From Pyrinomonadaceae bacterium (GTDB lineage Bacteria > Acidobacteriota > Blastocatellia > Pyrinomonadales > Pyrinomonadaceae), in assembly GCA_014380365.1 (NCBI GenBank), contig JACMJZ010000031.1, positions 62,001-126,000 of the forward strand: DNA of 64,000 bases. Reading direction: 5' to 3'. Position numbers and translations under genes: made by a program. The notes below the pieces were generated by a model. That model was given only the letters and a program-made list of their open reading frames with translations. It searched no databases and was not told where the DNA came from. This document shows positions 1-9,800 of this stretch, one piece after another. The first letter of the stretch is position 1; every line of letters starts with the position of its first letter.

Positions 1-492
1 TCCCGAGCCAGCATCGGGCGGCACTATCACGGCCACGGATTGTTCTGAGAAGGCATCGTCGGTGGTTCTCCGGATCCCGACCAGCACAGTCGCTGTACCA
101 TCGGGCATCTTTGAAAGCCTGGTCACTTCGATCCGCATCGTTGCGCCTGCATCTACGCTAATCCCACTCGAATCGGTTTCCCAGCAAACCGAAGTCTCAG
201 GCGGCCTGGGCAAGGAATCATTGCTGAGGAGGTCTATCGTGTTAATGTCCTTCGAATCGGCAGGGCTGCGATATTCAACTTTCGGGCGAGCGCTTTTATC
301 CGGTAAGAGCAATGTGTTACCTGCTGTCTCCGGTCGGCCGTAAGGAATCGAAAGACGCACGACGATGTCGCCGCTGGCCCATTCGTCGGCCCGGGGATCC
401 GCTGGGGTGATCTGGATGGCAAACTGATTGCCGGTGTCCTGCGCTTTGAAATCCGCGGCCGCGGGGGAGTATTTGATTGGGTCGTTTGACAT
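1..492 (-). CDS. Hypothetical protein, 3' end outside the window (DUF6603 operon, last visible gene)
   Basis: The reverse strand is open from ATG at 492 to the window edge, giving 164 residues that begin MSNDPIKYSPAAADF. The ORF track does not list it because the stop lies outside. The 5' side has a purine-rich AAGAAAGAG stretch as a possible ribosome binding site. The gene starts 21 bp after the stop of the 1357-aa gene and is the fifth member of the same compact operon. The visible part has no signal peptide or membrane segment and reads like a soluble beta-rich domain. I do not recognise the family. Confidence 0.75.
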   Translation of the reverse strand, partial: MSNDPIKYSPAAADFKAQDTGNQFAIQITPADPRADEWASGDIVVRLSIPYGRPETAGNTLLLPDKSARPKVEYRSPADSKDINTIDLLSNDSLPRPPETSVCWETDSSGISVDAGATMRIEVTRLSKMPDGTATVLVGIRRTTDDAFSEQSVAVIVPPDAGSG

Positions 493-513
493 GATGATCT
501 TCTGTGCTCTTTC

Positions 514-3500
514 TTATGTGGTGGTGCTCTCCTGAATCTTGATTTTTTTACGGTCCTCATTGCCGGCTTCATCTGAAGCGACCAGTTCGTAGGTCGCATC
601 TCGCGGCGGTTTCGAGATTTTCCATTCGCGCGGCAGAGGAGAGTCAGACCATTCCCTCACCAGCTTTTGTTCCTTATCAAAAAGTTGAAGCAGTTTCGCG
701 CCGCGCACCGACCAGGCCAAAGTCATGGAATCGGGTTGGGACGCCTCATCTCGTAACCAGAGACCGAGAACCTGCACCGGATCGATTTTGAGTTTCAACC
801 AGCCCTCAGAGATGGTGGGCCAACCGCCTGAGAATCCGCCGCGGTCGGTTGCCGAAACCAAATCGCCATGTTCCGCCCACTGGGTGACAGCGGGCCGGTA
901 AGCCCATGACCACTCGCCGTAATCGTCCGAGGGTTTGGGAATCTGCGGCGTTGCCGGTGTGCCCAATACCGGGGCTGTTTGAAAGAAGACTTCCCGCGCG
1001 CTTTTTGCGCCCGCCGAATCGGAAGGCTGCAACTCGAGGAACACCCTGGGCAGAACGCCGCTCGTAGCGTGAACGCGTGCCTGGGGATCCATCAACAAGG
1101 TAACTTGCAGCGGGTGAAGACAATCCACCGCGAGGTTCTGCGCGTAGTTGAGCACATTCTCAATCGGGGTTCCGCCGAACCCCCAACTGGCAAAGAAGGG
1201 CCGGGGAGCCGCGACCGGATCGCCTACAAAGAAACCGACGAGACCGTCATTGCCGCCGCGACGGTCGCCAAGACGCACAGGCCAGCGGACGTTTTCGACT
1301 CCGCCGGTTTTCAGGAGGTCCCTAAGTTGGTCCTGCGGAAACTGGGTAATGCCGTTGGTCTCGAGTAATTGCCTGATTGCCGAGTCCGGGCCGCTCGCTC
1401 TCCAACTCAAATTCTGATCGAGGGCCGGTAAGCCGGGAATCTCCAGCCGGATCTCGGCACGCACCAGAGCCAGCGGGCGACCGATCAGAACTGAGACGCC
1501 GGGATCTTCATCGGGCACACGCGACTCGGTGGCCGTCAACGCCTGGTCGAGTACACGGGCGAACGCGTCGCCCTGGTCGCCTGTGAGATCAAGGACGTAA
1601 CGGGCGAAATCGCGCAAGTGGAGGTTCTCGATCGTTTTCTCCAAGTGCTCTTCGAGTTTCGCGCTCGTGTCGGCCTCGCTTGAAGTTAGCGATGCCGCCT
1701 GGACAGAACCATCGACTGTTCCGGGAACGTCTACCCAGTAGAAAAAACGCTGCCCGCTTCCAGGCTTCAGCTCAAACTTCTTTTGCAGGGCACCGAGCGG
1801 TTTGCCGTTGGCCCCATACAAAGTCAGGTTCTGATCGAACTGATTCGGCACCACCCATCCGCAGATCGGACTCAATGCCGGCGCGATTGTTGTGGGATTT
1901 CCCGCCGGCGCCGGGTCGAACGTTAATCGCATCGGGCGCACCGACCGCGGGCGAAGCTGAATTGGGCCAGAATTAAGCGACGCTTGATGACCATCGGCAG
2001 CTAACCTTTGGCTGGCGCGAAGCGCCGGTTTCAAGTTGGGTATCAACTGAATTTTCTGACCGAATGCGTCGATGATCATCAGGCTGGTTAGGTTCATGCG
2101 ACCGGCCTGGATGGGGAGAAATGGGTACGAAGGGGCAGGCGAGCAATCGAATCGATCCTCCGGACGCAGCACGTCGTAGATCGCATCAACGAAGAACTGA
2201 AGCAGTTTCTTGTTATTCGGGCCCCTGCTGACATACCGGTTGTAGTCGAGCGGGGGCAGTTGATCGCCAACCCGGCGCATGATCAAGCCATCCTGAAATC
2301 CTACGAGCGCCTGCGACAGCATCGGGCGATTTTCCAGAAGCGCTTGCAACGGATCTGCTATTTCCTTTACCCGGGGCGGGACCTTGTCCGGTTCTTTGCG
2401 CAGTTTCTCGGCCAGGGCCAGGAATGTCGGGCGCGCGAGCAGCGCATAACCATGGTAGGTCTGAGGCTGGCTGGCAGGTTGCGCGGGGAGCTGCCGATCC
2501 CGCACAAGATCAACCTGTCGCCTATACTTCCACTCGTCGCTTCTGGCGTCCTCGTCGTCGCCTTGTAACCGCCAGACGGGCCCGTCAACGTCGGAGAAAG
2601 CGACGGCACCCGTGACCGCCTGATAATCCGAAAGCCATTCGAACTCCCATGTCAGATAGATCGGAATCCAGGGGTTGTGCTCCCAATCCCAGACGCTGAT
2701 CGCTGCCGGCATCCTGCCGCTGATTCGAGGCAGACCCTTTTCTGAAGGTGACGTAGGCGTTCGCCATCCGATATCTGTCGGCAGGATGCTGGGCTCGATG
2801 TCTTGCAATAACACGGTTTCGGAAAACAGCCGCTGCATAAAGGCCGGAAGCGCAGCCATGTCTGGGCCGGCGATGCCGAGGGACGCAATCCGGTCATCCG
2901 CCGTCACCTTGTTACCGGATTGGCCGTTCGGTATGTCGTATGTGTATTCCAGAACTTCCTGGCCAGTGACCCGGCAGGGGAGCGTGTCGGACTGAGCCGG
3001 CGTAAAGGTGCCCTTGCGCTCGAGCGCCGGACCCGAGACGAGGACGACAGGATCATTGGGTACAAAGAAGCGGTCGCCGGCTGAGGTGGTAAGCCGGTAC
3101 TTTGGTACTGGAACCGCCGCACCGTCGCGTTGTTTAGGTATGGTCTCTTTGCCCAGCGCCTCGGTGAGCACGTCCTCTGCCCCCTGCCGGCGATTCATGG
3201 CAGCGACGACTTGCGGAAGCTGGTCGAAGTTCTGCACGAACGACGTCAAGCCGTCCAGGTTTGTCTTCAGAAGCGCAGCATCTTTTGTTCTGCCGTCTTT
3301 GCAATTCATCATCCAGCGATGCCAGAGAGCATAGACTTCCCAGTGGTAATCCTTTAACAGTTGGGCGTGTCGATCGCAGACTTGCTGGGCCGCGTTGAGG
3401 TCCTGCAGTAGTTCCCCCAGATGCTGTGGCAAGGGCGTATGCGGCTGGGCGACGGCGTCCGGATCCGGCGCGCCGGCGTCGGACTGAATGACAAAGGTCC

Positions 3501-4587
3501 TGCCGGTGAGAAACGGGGCAAATCCCTGGCGATGAAGTTCGGCGTCCAGTTCCGAGATCGTGGGGTCGTGGGACAGAAGTCCGGTCTGAAAGGCGGTCAG
3601 GACATCCTCTAACAATTCCGGGTCGGCGGAAGTTTTTTTCCCGGCTTTGACCGCGAGCATCGATGCCAGCGCCTCCGCCGAGCTGTTGCCGACATCGACC
3701 GAATACACACCCGCGTTATCGAAGTCTTCAAACACCTCAACATCTGAATAATCGCGTCCCGCCCCCTGCCAATCGATGCCTCGAACCAATCCGTGACAAA
3801 TCATGCGACTCGGGAGGCCGCCCGCTTCCAGTCCGTCGGCCGACCAGCGGCGATCAGTCAGCCACTTGTTGAGCGCGGCCAGCTTTTCCTGGGCGTCCAG
3901 CGTTGAGTCCAAGCCATCAATGAAGGCTTGCAACGGATCATCCGCCGCTGCGGAATACCAACCTGCGACCAGATAGGAGAGTTTCGTTTTCTCCGGAACG
4001 TCGTTCAGGTCATCGTGGAAGCCAAGGATGCTGTGGCAGGCTGGATAGTGAGCGCTGAATCCAACGTCTCCATTTCCAACCGCTGTAATCCTCAACGCAG
4101 CAGCGGTGTCATCTTCCTGGAAGGGTGACTGGGGAAGAACTTCGCAGCTCCCTGTCCGACGAACCTGGAGCGGCCCATCCTCTTTTCTCTGTGGCAAGAC
4201 CGGCCATGGAACCGCGTCTTCCGTCCCCACCGCATCGCTGCGAATAATCCATGCCAGCGTTTTCGTGCCCGCTGTTTGCTGGTAATAACGCACCACCAGC
4301 CAGCGGTTCGGTATCGTGGGAAACTCGAGTTCCGGGCCGCCGGCGGTTGCAGCGCCATGTCTCAGTGCGGCGGGAAGCCGGAAATGAAGATGAAGTCCCG
4401 TCGGTAAAGCTTCGCTGTCTCCCAAGATGTCTCGTAGGTCGGTGCCCAGGAAAACACCCCGCTTTAACGCTGAGTAATTCGGCGCCAGGTTGGCCCAGGA
4501 AAAGTGTTGCGGGTCCGCGCCGACGAGCAATGCGTCGAGGTGCAGCGGAACCAGCAAATGAGTCGAATCGGTCAGGGTTGCGCTCAT
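514..4587 (-). CDS. 1357-aa conserved-looking protein of unknown function
   Basis: A single uninterrupted reading frame of 1357 codons. No signal peptide, transmembrane helix or catalytic motif that I can name is visible. The N-terminal 200 residues are hydrophobic/aromatic and beta-like. A mid region around residues 290-450 has a helical stretch (NSSAEALASMLA, HDPTISELDAELHRQGF), and the C-terminal half contains patches such as MNLTSLMIIDAFGQ. The ATG is 9 bp after the stop of the 763-aa gene, so the two are almost certainly co-transcribed. The size, lack of export signals and fixed order with a DUF6603 protein suggest a structural or multi-subunit role, but this is inference only. The function is unknown. 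Confidence 0.85.
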   Translation of the reverse strand: MSATLTDSTHLLVPLHLDALLVGADPQHFSWANLAPNYSALKRGVFLGTDLRDILGDSEALPTGLHLHFRLPAALRHGAATAGGPELEFPTIPNRWLVVRYYQQTAGTKTLAWIIRSDAVGTEDAVPWPVLPQRKEDGPLQVRRTGSCEVLPQSPFQEDDTAAALRITAVGNGDVGFSAHYPACHSILGFHDDLNDVPEKTKLSYLVAGWYSAAADDPLQAFIDGLDSTLDAQEKLAALNKWLTDRRWSADGLEAGGLPSRMICHGLVRGIDWQGAGRDYSDVEVFEDFDNAGVYSVDVGNSSAEALASMLAVKAGKKTSADPELLEDVLTAFQTGLLSHDPTISELDAELHRQGFAPFLTGRTFVIQSDAGAPDPDAVAQPHTPLPQHLGELLQDLNAAQQVCDRHAQLLKDYHWEVYALWHRWMMNCKDGRTKDAALLKTNLDGLTSFVQNFDQLPQVVAAMNRRQGAEDVLTEALGKETIPKQRDGAAVPVPKYRLTTSAGDRFFVPNDPVVLVSGPALERKGTFTPAQSDTLPCRVTGQEVLEYTYDIPNGQSGNKVTADDRIASLGIAGPDMAALPAFMQRLFSETVLLQDIEPSILPTDIGWRTPTSPSEKGLPRISGRMPAAISVWDWEHNPWIPIYLTWEFEWLSDYQAVTGAVAFSDVDGPVWRLQGDDEDARSDEWKYRRQVDLVRDRQLPAQPASQPQTYHGYALLARPTFLALAEKLRKEPDKVPPRVKEIADPLQALLENRPMLSQALVGFQDGLIMRRVGDQLPPLDYNRYVSRGPNNKKLLQFFVDAIYDVLRPEDRFDCSPAPSYPFLPIQAGRMNLTSLMIIDAFGQKIQLIPNLKPALRASQRLAADGHQASLNSGPIQLRPRSVRPMRLTFDPAPAGNPTTIAPALSPICGWVVPNQFDQNLTLYGANGKPLGALQKKFELKPGSGQRFFYWVDVPGTVDGSVQAASLTSSEADTSAKLEEHLEKTIENLHLRDFARYVLDLTGDQGDAFARVLDQALTATESRVPDEDPGVSVLIGRPLALVRAEIRLEIPGLPALDQNLSWRASGPDSAIRQLLETNGITQFPQDQLRDLLKTGGVENVRWPVRLGDRRGGNDGLVGFFVGDPVAAPRPFFASWGFGGTPIENVLNYAQNLAVDCLHPLQVTLLMDPQARVHATSGVLPRVFLELQPSDSAGAKSAREVFFQTAPVLGTPATPQIPKPSDDYGEWSWAYRPAVTQWAEHGDLVSATDRGGFSGGWPTISEGWLKLKIDPVQVLGLWLRDEASQPDSMTLAWSVRGAKLLQLFDKEQKLVREWSDSPLPREWKISKPPRDATYELVASDEAGNEDRKKIKIQESTTT

Positions 4588-4596
4588 AAAGGATAC

Positions 4597-6888
4597 TCAC
4601 TTGCCGCGGACGGGTATTTCGATGAACACCTTGCCGGGGCTCTCGGTCATCTGCACGCCCATCTCCGCCGAGGTGAAGGTCGCGTTAGGATCCATCGCGG
4701 GGACTGTCGTGGCTTTCTCCGCGAGCTTCCCATCCAGGTTCATGTCGAAGAGGTCCGAGCCCTTGAGCTTGAGCAGACTTTCGAGGGTTTTTGCGAACGT
4801 CGCCACCTCGACAACCCGCATCCCTTTGGCCTCGGCTCGCATCGGTACCGGGACTTCCTGTCCCACCCGATGACGAACCTGATCGCCCGCCTGCGCCTCA
4901 GGGCTCAATCGTCTCAGCGTAGTCTTGAAGTAGCTCGGGCCGTCCGTATCGGGAGGGGGTGCTGGTGCAGCGCCAAAATGCATCCCTTCGGGCGGCTGCT
5001 GGACCTCGATGCGCACCACCGGCCCATTGAAGATGCAGAGCATAATGTCGGGAGACAGCCGGTCGATCCGGACAGGCAACAGTTGATCGCCTATCTTCGT
5101 GGTCTCATTCCAGGATTGCCAGGCGCGCATCTCGACCCCTTGCCATCCCGCCACGAGCGGAGAACGCAGCAGGAACCCAGTCAACGGCCAATTGGCCTTG
5201 GTTGGCTGAATTACCGGCTGCGCGTCGCCGTGCTCAGACTCGGGTCTTTGGCGCACCGACAAAGAGTCATCGAGCGCGAAGTCCAGAAAGCGGTTGCGCA
5301 GAAACTCGTCTACACTCTGTTCCTGGGTGCTGCTCCGTCCGACACTGCACGCGCCTTCGAGGAGACACTTGATCCAACCGGGATCAAGGCAAAAGAAGCG
5401 CAGGCTGTCGGGAGGCAGCAGTCGTTCATCCGGGACAAGATAGGAAAACGGCACACGGTAGAGCAGCATGAGCCGGGCGAGCCACTGTCGCACCGCCGGT
5501 GGAGGATCCCGGACGTCGTTAGTCAAACCCTCCTTGAACAGGTCGCTCTCAGTCTTCACCTGCCGCTCGGCCTTTTGACCGTTTGTGTTTGCCAGCGCAG
5601 CGCTGAGGCCGAATTCCAGGAGTTGGTTCTCGGCTGACGCGGCTGTCGCCCCGGCGTTGAGCGCACGCATCAGCTCCTCCTGACGATAGGAGTCTCGAAC
5701 TTCAGATTGAACTCTTGTTCGGTAGGCACATAAGGCTTTGGCGAAGGACCGATCCTGGAGCCCCAGCAACCTGCCCAACTGAGCAGCTGCCGCGTAGGTG
5801 CCGTCCATCAGTCCGTTTCTATAGTCGTACCGCAACAGGCCGTCGGGTACCGGCTTGAACTTATAGTCTTTCTTTTCGATTGACACCGGGGTCAGCGGCC
5901 CGCGATACCACGACACCGTGTCTTCACCGCTGCGCGTATGGTGATTGAGGGCGACGTAGCCTCTGTTGAAGCCGTCGCTGACATACTTTCGTTCTGGAGA
6001 TGGATTCACCTTACTCAACAACTCCTCCGGCAGTTTGAAGCCCTCGGCTGTGAGTTCATCCATCGATACTTTGAAGCTGTAAGCCTCGCGGCATTGGAAG
6101 CTCCAACTCGCCAGCAACGCCAAACGCACGTTCTTGCCGGCCAGGTCTCCGCTGCCTCCTGGAAGATAGTCTTCCAGTCCCTCGAGCGACACGAGGAAAG
6201 CCCGGTTCTCGACTGCCAGGGGTACGTTGCCATTTGCCCTCTCGGGCTCGGGAAACCGGTTTCCCAGGACGACGGAAAACCAGCCGTCCGCCAGGAACGA
6301 AAGCGTCTCTTTGTCTCCTGTATCGACTTCGCGCACGTGCGCGAGATACTGAATGTCCGCGAGCCTCGGCGCGATCTGGCGAAAGAGAGCTCCAGGGATG
6401 TCAATCGTGTTACAGAGGTCCTCCTCTGATTCGTCTGCGGCGAGATCCGCACTGGTCAGTTTTGGCCCCACTGCGCTACCACCGGGGTTGAGCAAGTCTT
6501 TAACTGGAAGCGCCTTGGGTTTCGGGAATTTTCCATCACTGAAATCGGCTGCGCTGAACAACAGGATCGCCATCCATGTTTTTTCGGCAGCGGGCTCTTC
6601 ACCCGGATGCAGGTTGCGCTCCCACGGCAGTGTACGGCGCGTGAATACGACGTGCGGCAGCGAATTCGCAAAATCTCCGATGTGCCCCTCAGGGGGATAA
6701 ACGCAGTAGATCTCCGAAGGACTCAACGAAAAACGCGGGCCCGCCACGGAAAATGAAAACTCACTGCTAAACGGCAATGGCCGTCCCAGCTCGGCGACCG
6801 TCTGCTTGACTGCGATCTTGTAGTCACCCGGTTGGAGCGGAGGTGGGCACCACTGATGGAATTGAATTTGTCCAGACTTGAGACTCAT
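4597..6888 (-). CDS. 763-aa protein of unknown function in the DUF6603 operon
   Basis: An open frame of 763 codons starting 7 bp downstream of the DUF6603 gene stop and ending 9 bp before the 1357-aa gene. The N-terminus (residues 1-50) looks like a beta-sandwich; a distinctive LPHVVFTRRTLPWER segment lies near residue 80-95. Around residues 345-390 is GLLRYDYRNGLMDGTY followed by an AAQLGRLLGLQDRSFA helix. These strings look like conserved family signatures, but I cannot attach a function. No signal peptide or membrane helix is seen. An antisense ORF of 377 aa (4504-5637 +) is a shadow of this gene and its neighbour. Confidence 0.85.
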   Translation of the reverse strand: MSLKSGQIQFHQWCPPPLQPGDYKIAVKQTVAELGRPLPFSSEFSFSVAGPRFSLSPSEIYCVYPPEGHIGDFANSLPHVVFTRRTLPWERNLHPGEEPAAEKTWMAILLFSAADFSDGKFPKPKALPVKDLLNPGGSAVGPKLTSADLAADESEEDLCNTIDIPGALFRQIAPRLADIQYLAHVREVDTGDKETLSFLADGWFSVVLGNRFPEPERANGNVPLAVENRAFLVSLEGLEDYLPGGSGDLAGKNVRLALLASWSFQCREAYSFKVSMDELTAEGFKLPEELLSKVNPSPERKYVSDGFNRGYVALNHHTRSGEDTVSWYRGPLTPVSIEKKDYKFKPVPDGLLRYDYRNGLMDGTYAAAAQLGRLLGLQDRSFAKALCAYRTRVQSEVRDSYRQEELMRALNAGATAASAENQLLEFGLSAALANTNGQKAERQVKTESDLFKEGLTNDVRDPPPAVRQWLARLMLLYRVPFSYLVPDERLLPPDSLRFFCLDPGWIKCLLEGACSVGRSSTQEQSVDEFLRNRFLDFALDDSLSVRQRPESEHGDAQPVIQPTKANWPLTGFLLRSPLVAGWQGVEMRAWQSWNETTKIGDQLLPVRIDRLSPDIMLCIFNGPVVRIEVQQPPEGMHFGAAPAPPPDTDGPSYFKTTLRRLSPEAQAGDQVRHRVGQEVPVPMRAEAKGMRVVEVATFAKTLESLLKLKGSDLFDMNLDGKLAEKATTVPAMDPNATFTSAEMGVQMTESPGKVFIEIPVRGK

Positions 6889-6895
6889 AAGTGAT

Positions 6896-9800
6896 TCACT
6901 TTAGTTGCTCACCCAGGGCACTGAACTCGGGGTCCGCTTGAAAATAGACGCCCTCTGATTGCTGAAGCTGATCGAGTTTCGGCTTATTCATCGCAAAGGG
7001 CGATTGGCGACTTAGTATGTCGAGAATTGCATTGCGCTGTGCGTCGACTGCGGCGTTGGCCCAGATCGTGTTCCAGAAGGTGTTGTCTCCCTGGGCCGGA
7101 ATCGTCTGCGCCTCTCCCAGGTCCTGCCAAACCACCGTCTTGGTGGGCAGTTGCTCGAATTTCAGTTTCTCCAGGGGGATGGGAAACAACGCATGTTCAG
7201 GGTCAATCGGCAAGAATGAGAAACGGACGCCAGCGGTGGCAGTGATTGTTTTCGCCTCCGGATTGCTGGGCAACGCGACCTGCCCTTCGACCTCGCAGCG
7301 GCCCCAGAGTGCGTCAGGCACACCGTTCTCGACGAACGACGCGCGGAGATTCGCAGGAGTCCCTCGATCTGTAAACTCGCCCTTAATCCCATGCAACAAC
7401 CGCAAGTCCAACGATGAGGTCAGGTTTTGTTTGGCCATGGGCCGGATGCCAAAGGTGCTTCCCAATTCTGGCCGCCCATTCTCAGGTTGCCTGTGCGTGG
7501 CACTTCGCGCCAGACCATCAAACCTGGTCGATGGAATCACCGACTCGGCTGTCAGCGAAAGTGCATGGGCGTTGACGACGCGCACGACTTCCTTGTTTTT
7601 CTCGCGCTGCCGAAGGAGCCCGCTGTTGATTCGGACAGCGATGACATCCGGGGCATCCGTCTCCGTTTTCGGAGCGGGCAGGAATGCCTGGACAAACTCG
7701 GGCGCAGTCAGGGGATCCGGAGGAGTCTTTTCAGGGCCAAAAGGAATCGTGAAGGAGATCACCGAGAGATCGATGTGTGCTTCACCGGCGAATGGCGGCC
7801 CCCAAAGATGCAAGTCGACGCTCAACTCGACCCGGATCGAAATGGTGATGGTGGCGAAGCCCAACGGGACGCGCACGGTGGCTTCCACCCCGATCGAAAT
7901 TCCCATGTCGACCAGGTAGTAGAACGGCCTCCAACTTAGCAGCAAGTCGGCATAGGCAACGTACCAGGCCTTGATGCAACTGGTTTGGAACACAGCGCTC
8001 AGCTTGCCGCCGGCCATCAGGCACGAGGGGGTCAGCGCGAAATACATTTCGGCCGTGACCGTCAGCTCGCTCGACAGCCGCCAGTTGATGCCCAGACGCG
8101 GCACGATGGGATAGTGCGCCGGCCGTACAAACCTCGGGTGGTACCCTCCCAGGGTCACGACGAAGTCGCCCCCCTTCGCGCCCTCCGTTGCGCCGGTTGG
8201 CGGCGGCTGGTCCTTCAACCAGAGATAGAAAGCGAACCCGCCTGTAAGATGGCAGTCCTGCGAGAAAATGTAGGACTTGTCGGTGAGCCTTCCCTCGACA
8301 GAGATGATCCCTTCGTCGGGGTTGACCACCGCTCTCAATGCTAGTTCAGCGTAGGCCACGGCGCTGCCTGGCTCGGCGCCCTTGGGCAGGCTCATCTTCG
8401 ACAATCCCAGGAGCCCAATCTCAACTTCGTGACCGAAAGAGACCGAGAGCAGCGCGAACGACCGGATCATTTCAAACGAATTGAAGCGGATGCCGGCGGC
8501 GAACCAGTAGTCGCCGCCTGACGGTGGAATGTAGTCGCGCAACTTTTCCATGGCGCCCCGGATCAAGTCCTGCGGCTTGGAGGAGGTGCCCGGGGGATTG
8601 AAGTAGTTCTCGTCCAGCGCGGCGCGCACGAGCGGAAAGTTTTGTACGTCCTCAATGGGCGGAAGCTTCAGCTGCCGGTTGTAACCGAAGCCCGCTGCCA
8701 GGCCGGTGACATGAAAAAACGACGGCCCGCCGAGATCTTTGTGCAGCACTGCGTAGATAAACAACGACGGATCGCCACCGACTTTTGAATACGAACCCAG
8801 GCCCGTGATCGTGAAGTTAGCGGCTTTGATCACAGCCATGCCGTCGTAGCTATCCACGTTGTTTATCGTGGTTCGGAGCAGCGCGCCGCTGATACTGACC
8901 GGCGGGACTTCCAGGCCGATGCCGAGGCCATCGAGGTTGAAGGTCGGCGCCTCGGGCGGCCAAACCAACTTCAAACCACCGCCGAGACCCTCGACGAAAA
9001 AGCTCAGGCCCGACATCTGAACGCTGGCGCTCACTCGAAACTGGACGGCGCTGTCCTTGTATCCAACGCCGACCTTGTCCAGATAGGCCGGCCCGACCGA
9101 ACGATTGACCTTTATCCAGTGGATCGTCTGGTCTGCCTGATCTGCCTCGCTTGGCTTGGCGGGTGCGACCGGGGCGTTGCCCGCCTCCGGTGTGGCCGCT
9201 GGTTCCTGATCGGTCGACTCGTCCCCGGTCAGGGGAATACTCAACAGGAACGGATCTCCCGTCATCTGGAGGGCGACTGAGAGCTGCAGACCGTCAAACG
9301 CCGCACCGTCGGGCGTTGTGAGTTGTAAGGCGCCGCCGAGGACTGAATTGATTTCATCGATTTCCGCGGCGGGAAAAGGCGCGGAGGCATACTGGATCCC
9401 GAGGTTCATCTTTGCGTCGCCCTGGGCCTTGATCGGCTCGCCCACAAACGGAAGGTTGCCGAAGTCCACGGCCGTTTGCAGGCTCACAGCGACCAGGGCC
9501 TTCGTGGTCGATGTGCCGTTCGTCCCACTCTTAACGAGGACCAGTGCGGGGTTGATGACTTTGAGGCTGATCCCTTCAGGAATGGAGACCTTGTCGCCGA
9601 ACACCGGCCGGAGTAGATCGTCAACGAGGTCGACTTCGCCTTCGAGGGCCATTACCAGGCTCTTGGATTTCTTGCCGGCAGCGAATTTAAGGGTGAAGAT
9701 CAGGGGCGGCTGCGGCGTCCCGTTTCTCGAATCGCGCGCGATGATGACTTCGCCGCCGAAGGTCCAAAGATCCTTCACCTTCGCCATCGACAAGCGGACG

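Noticed and set aside
4504-5637. 377-aa plus-strand ORF opposite the 1357-aa and 763-aa genes
   Set aside because: It spans the junction of two coding genes on the other strand, has Arg/His-rich composition typical of shadows, and no ribosome binding site.
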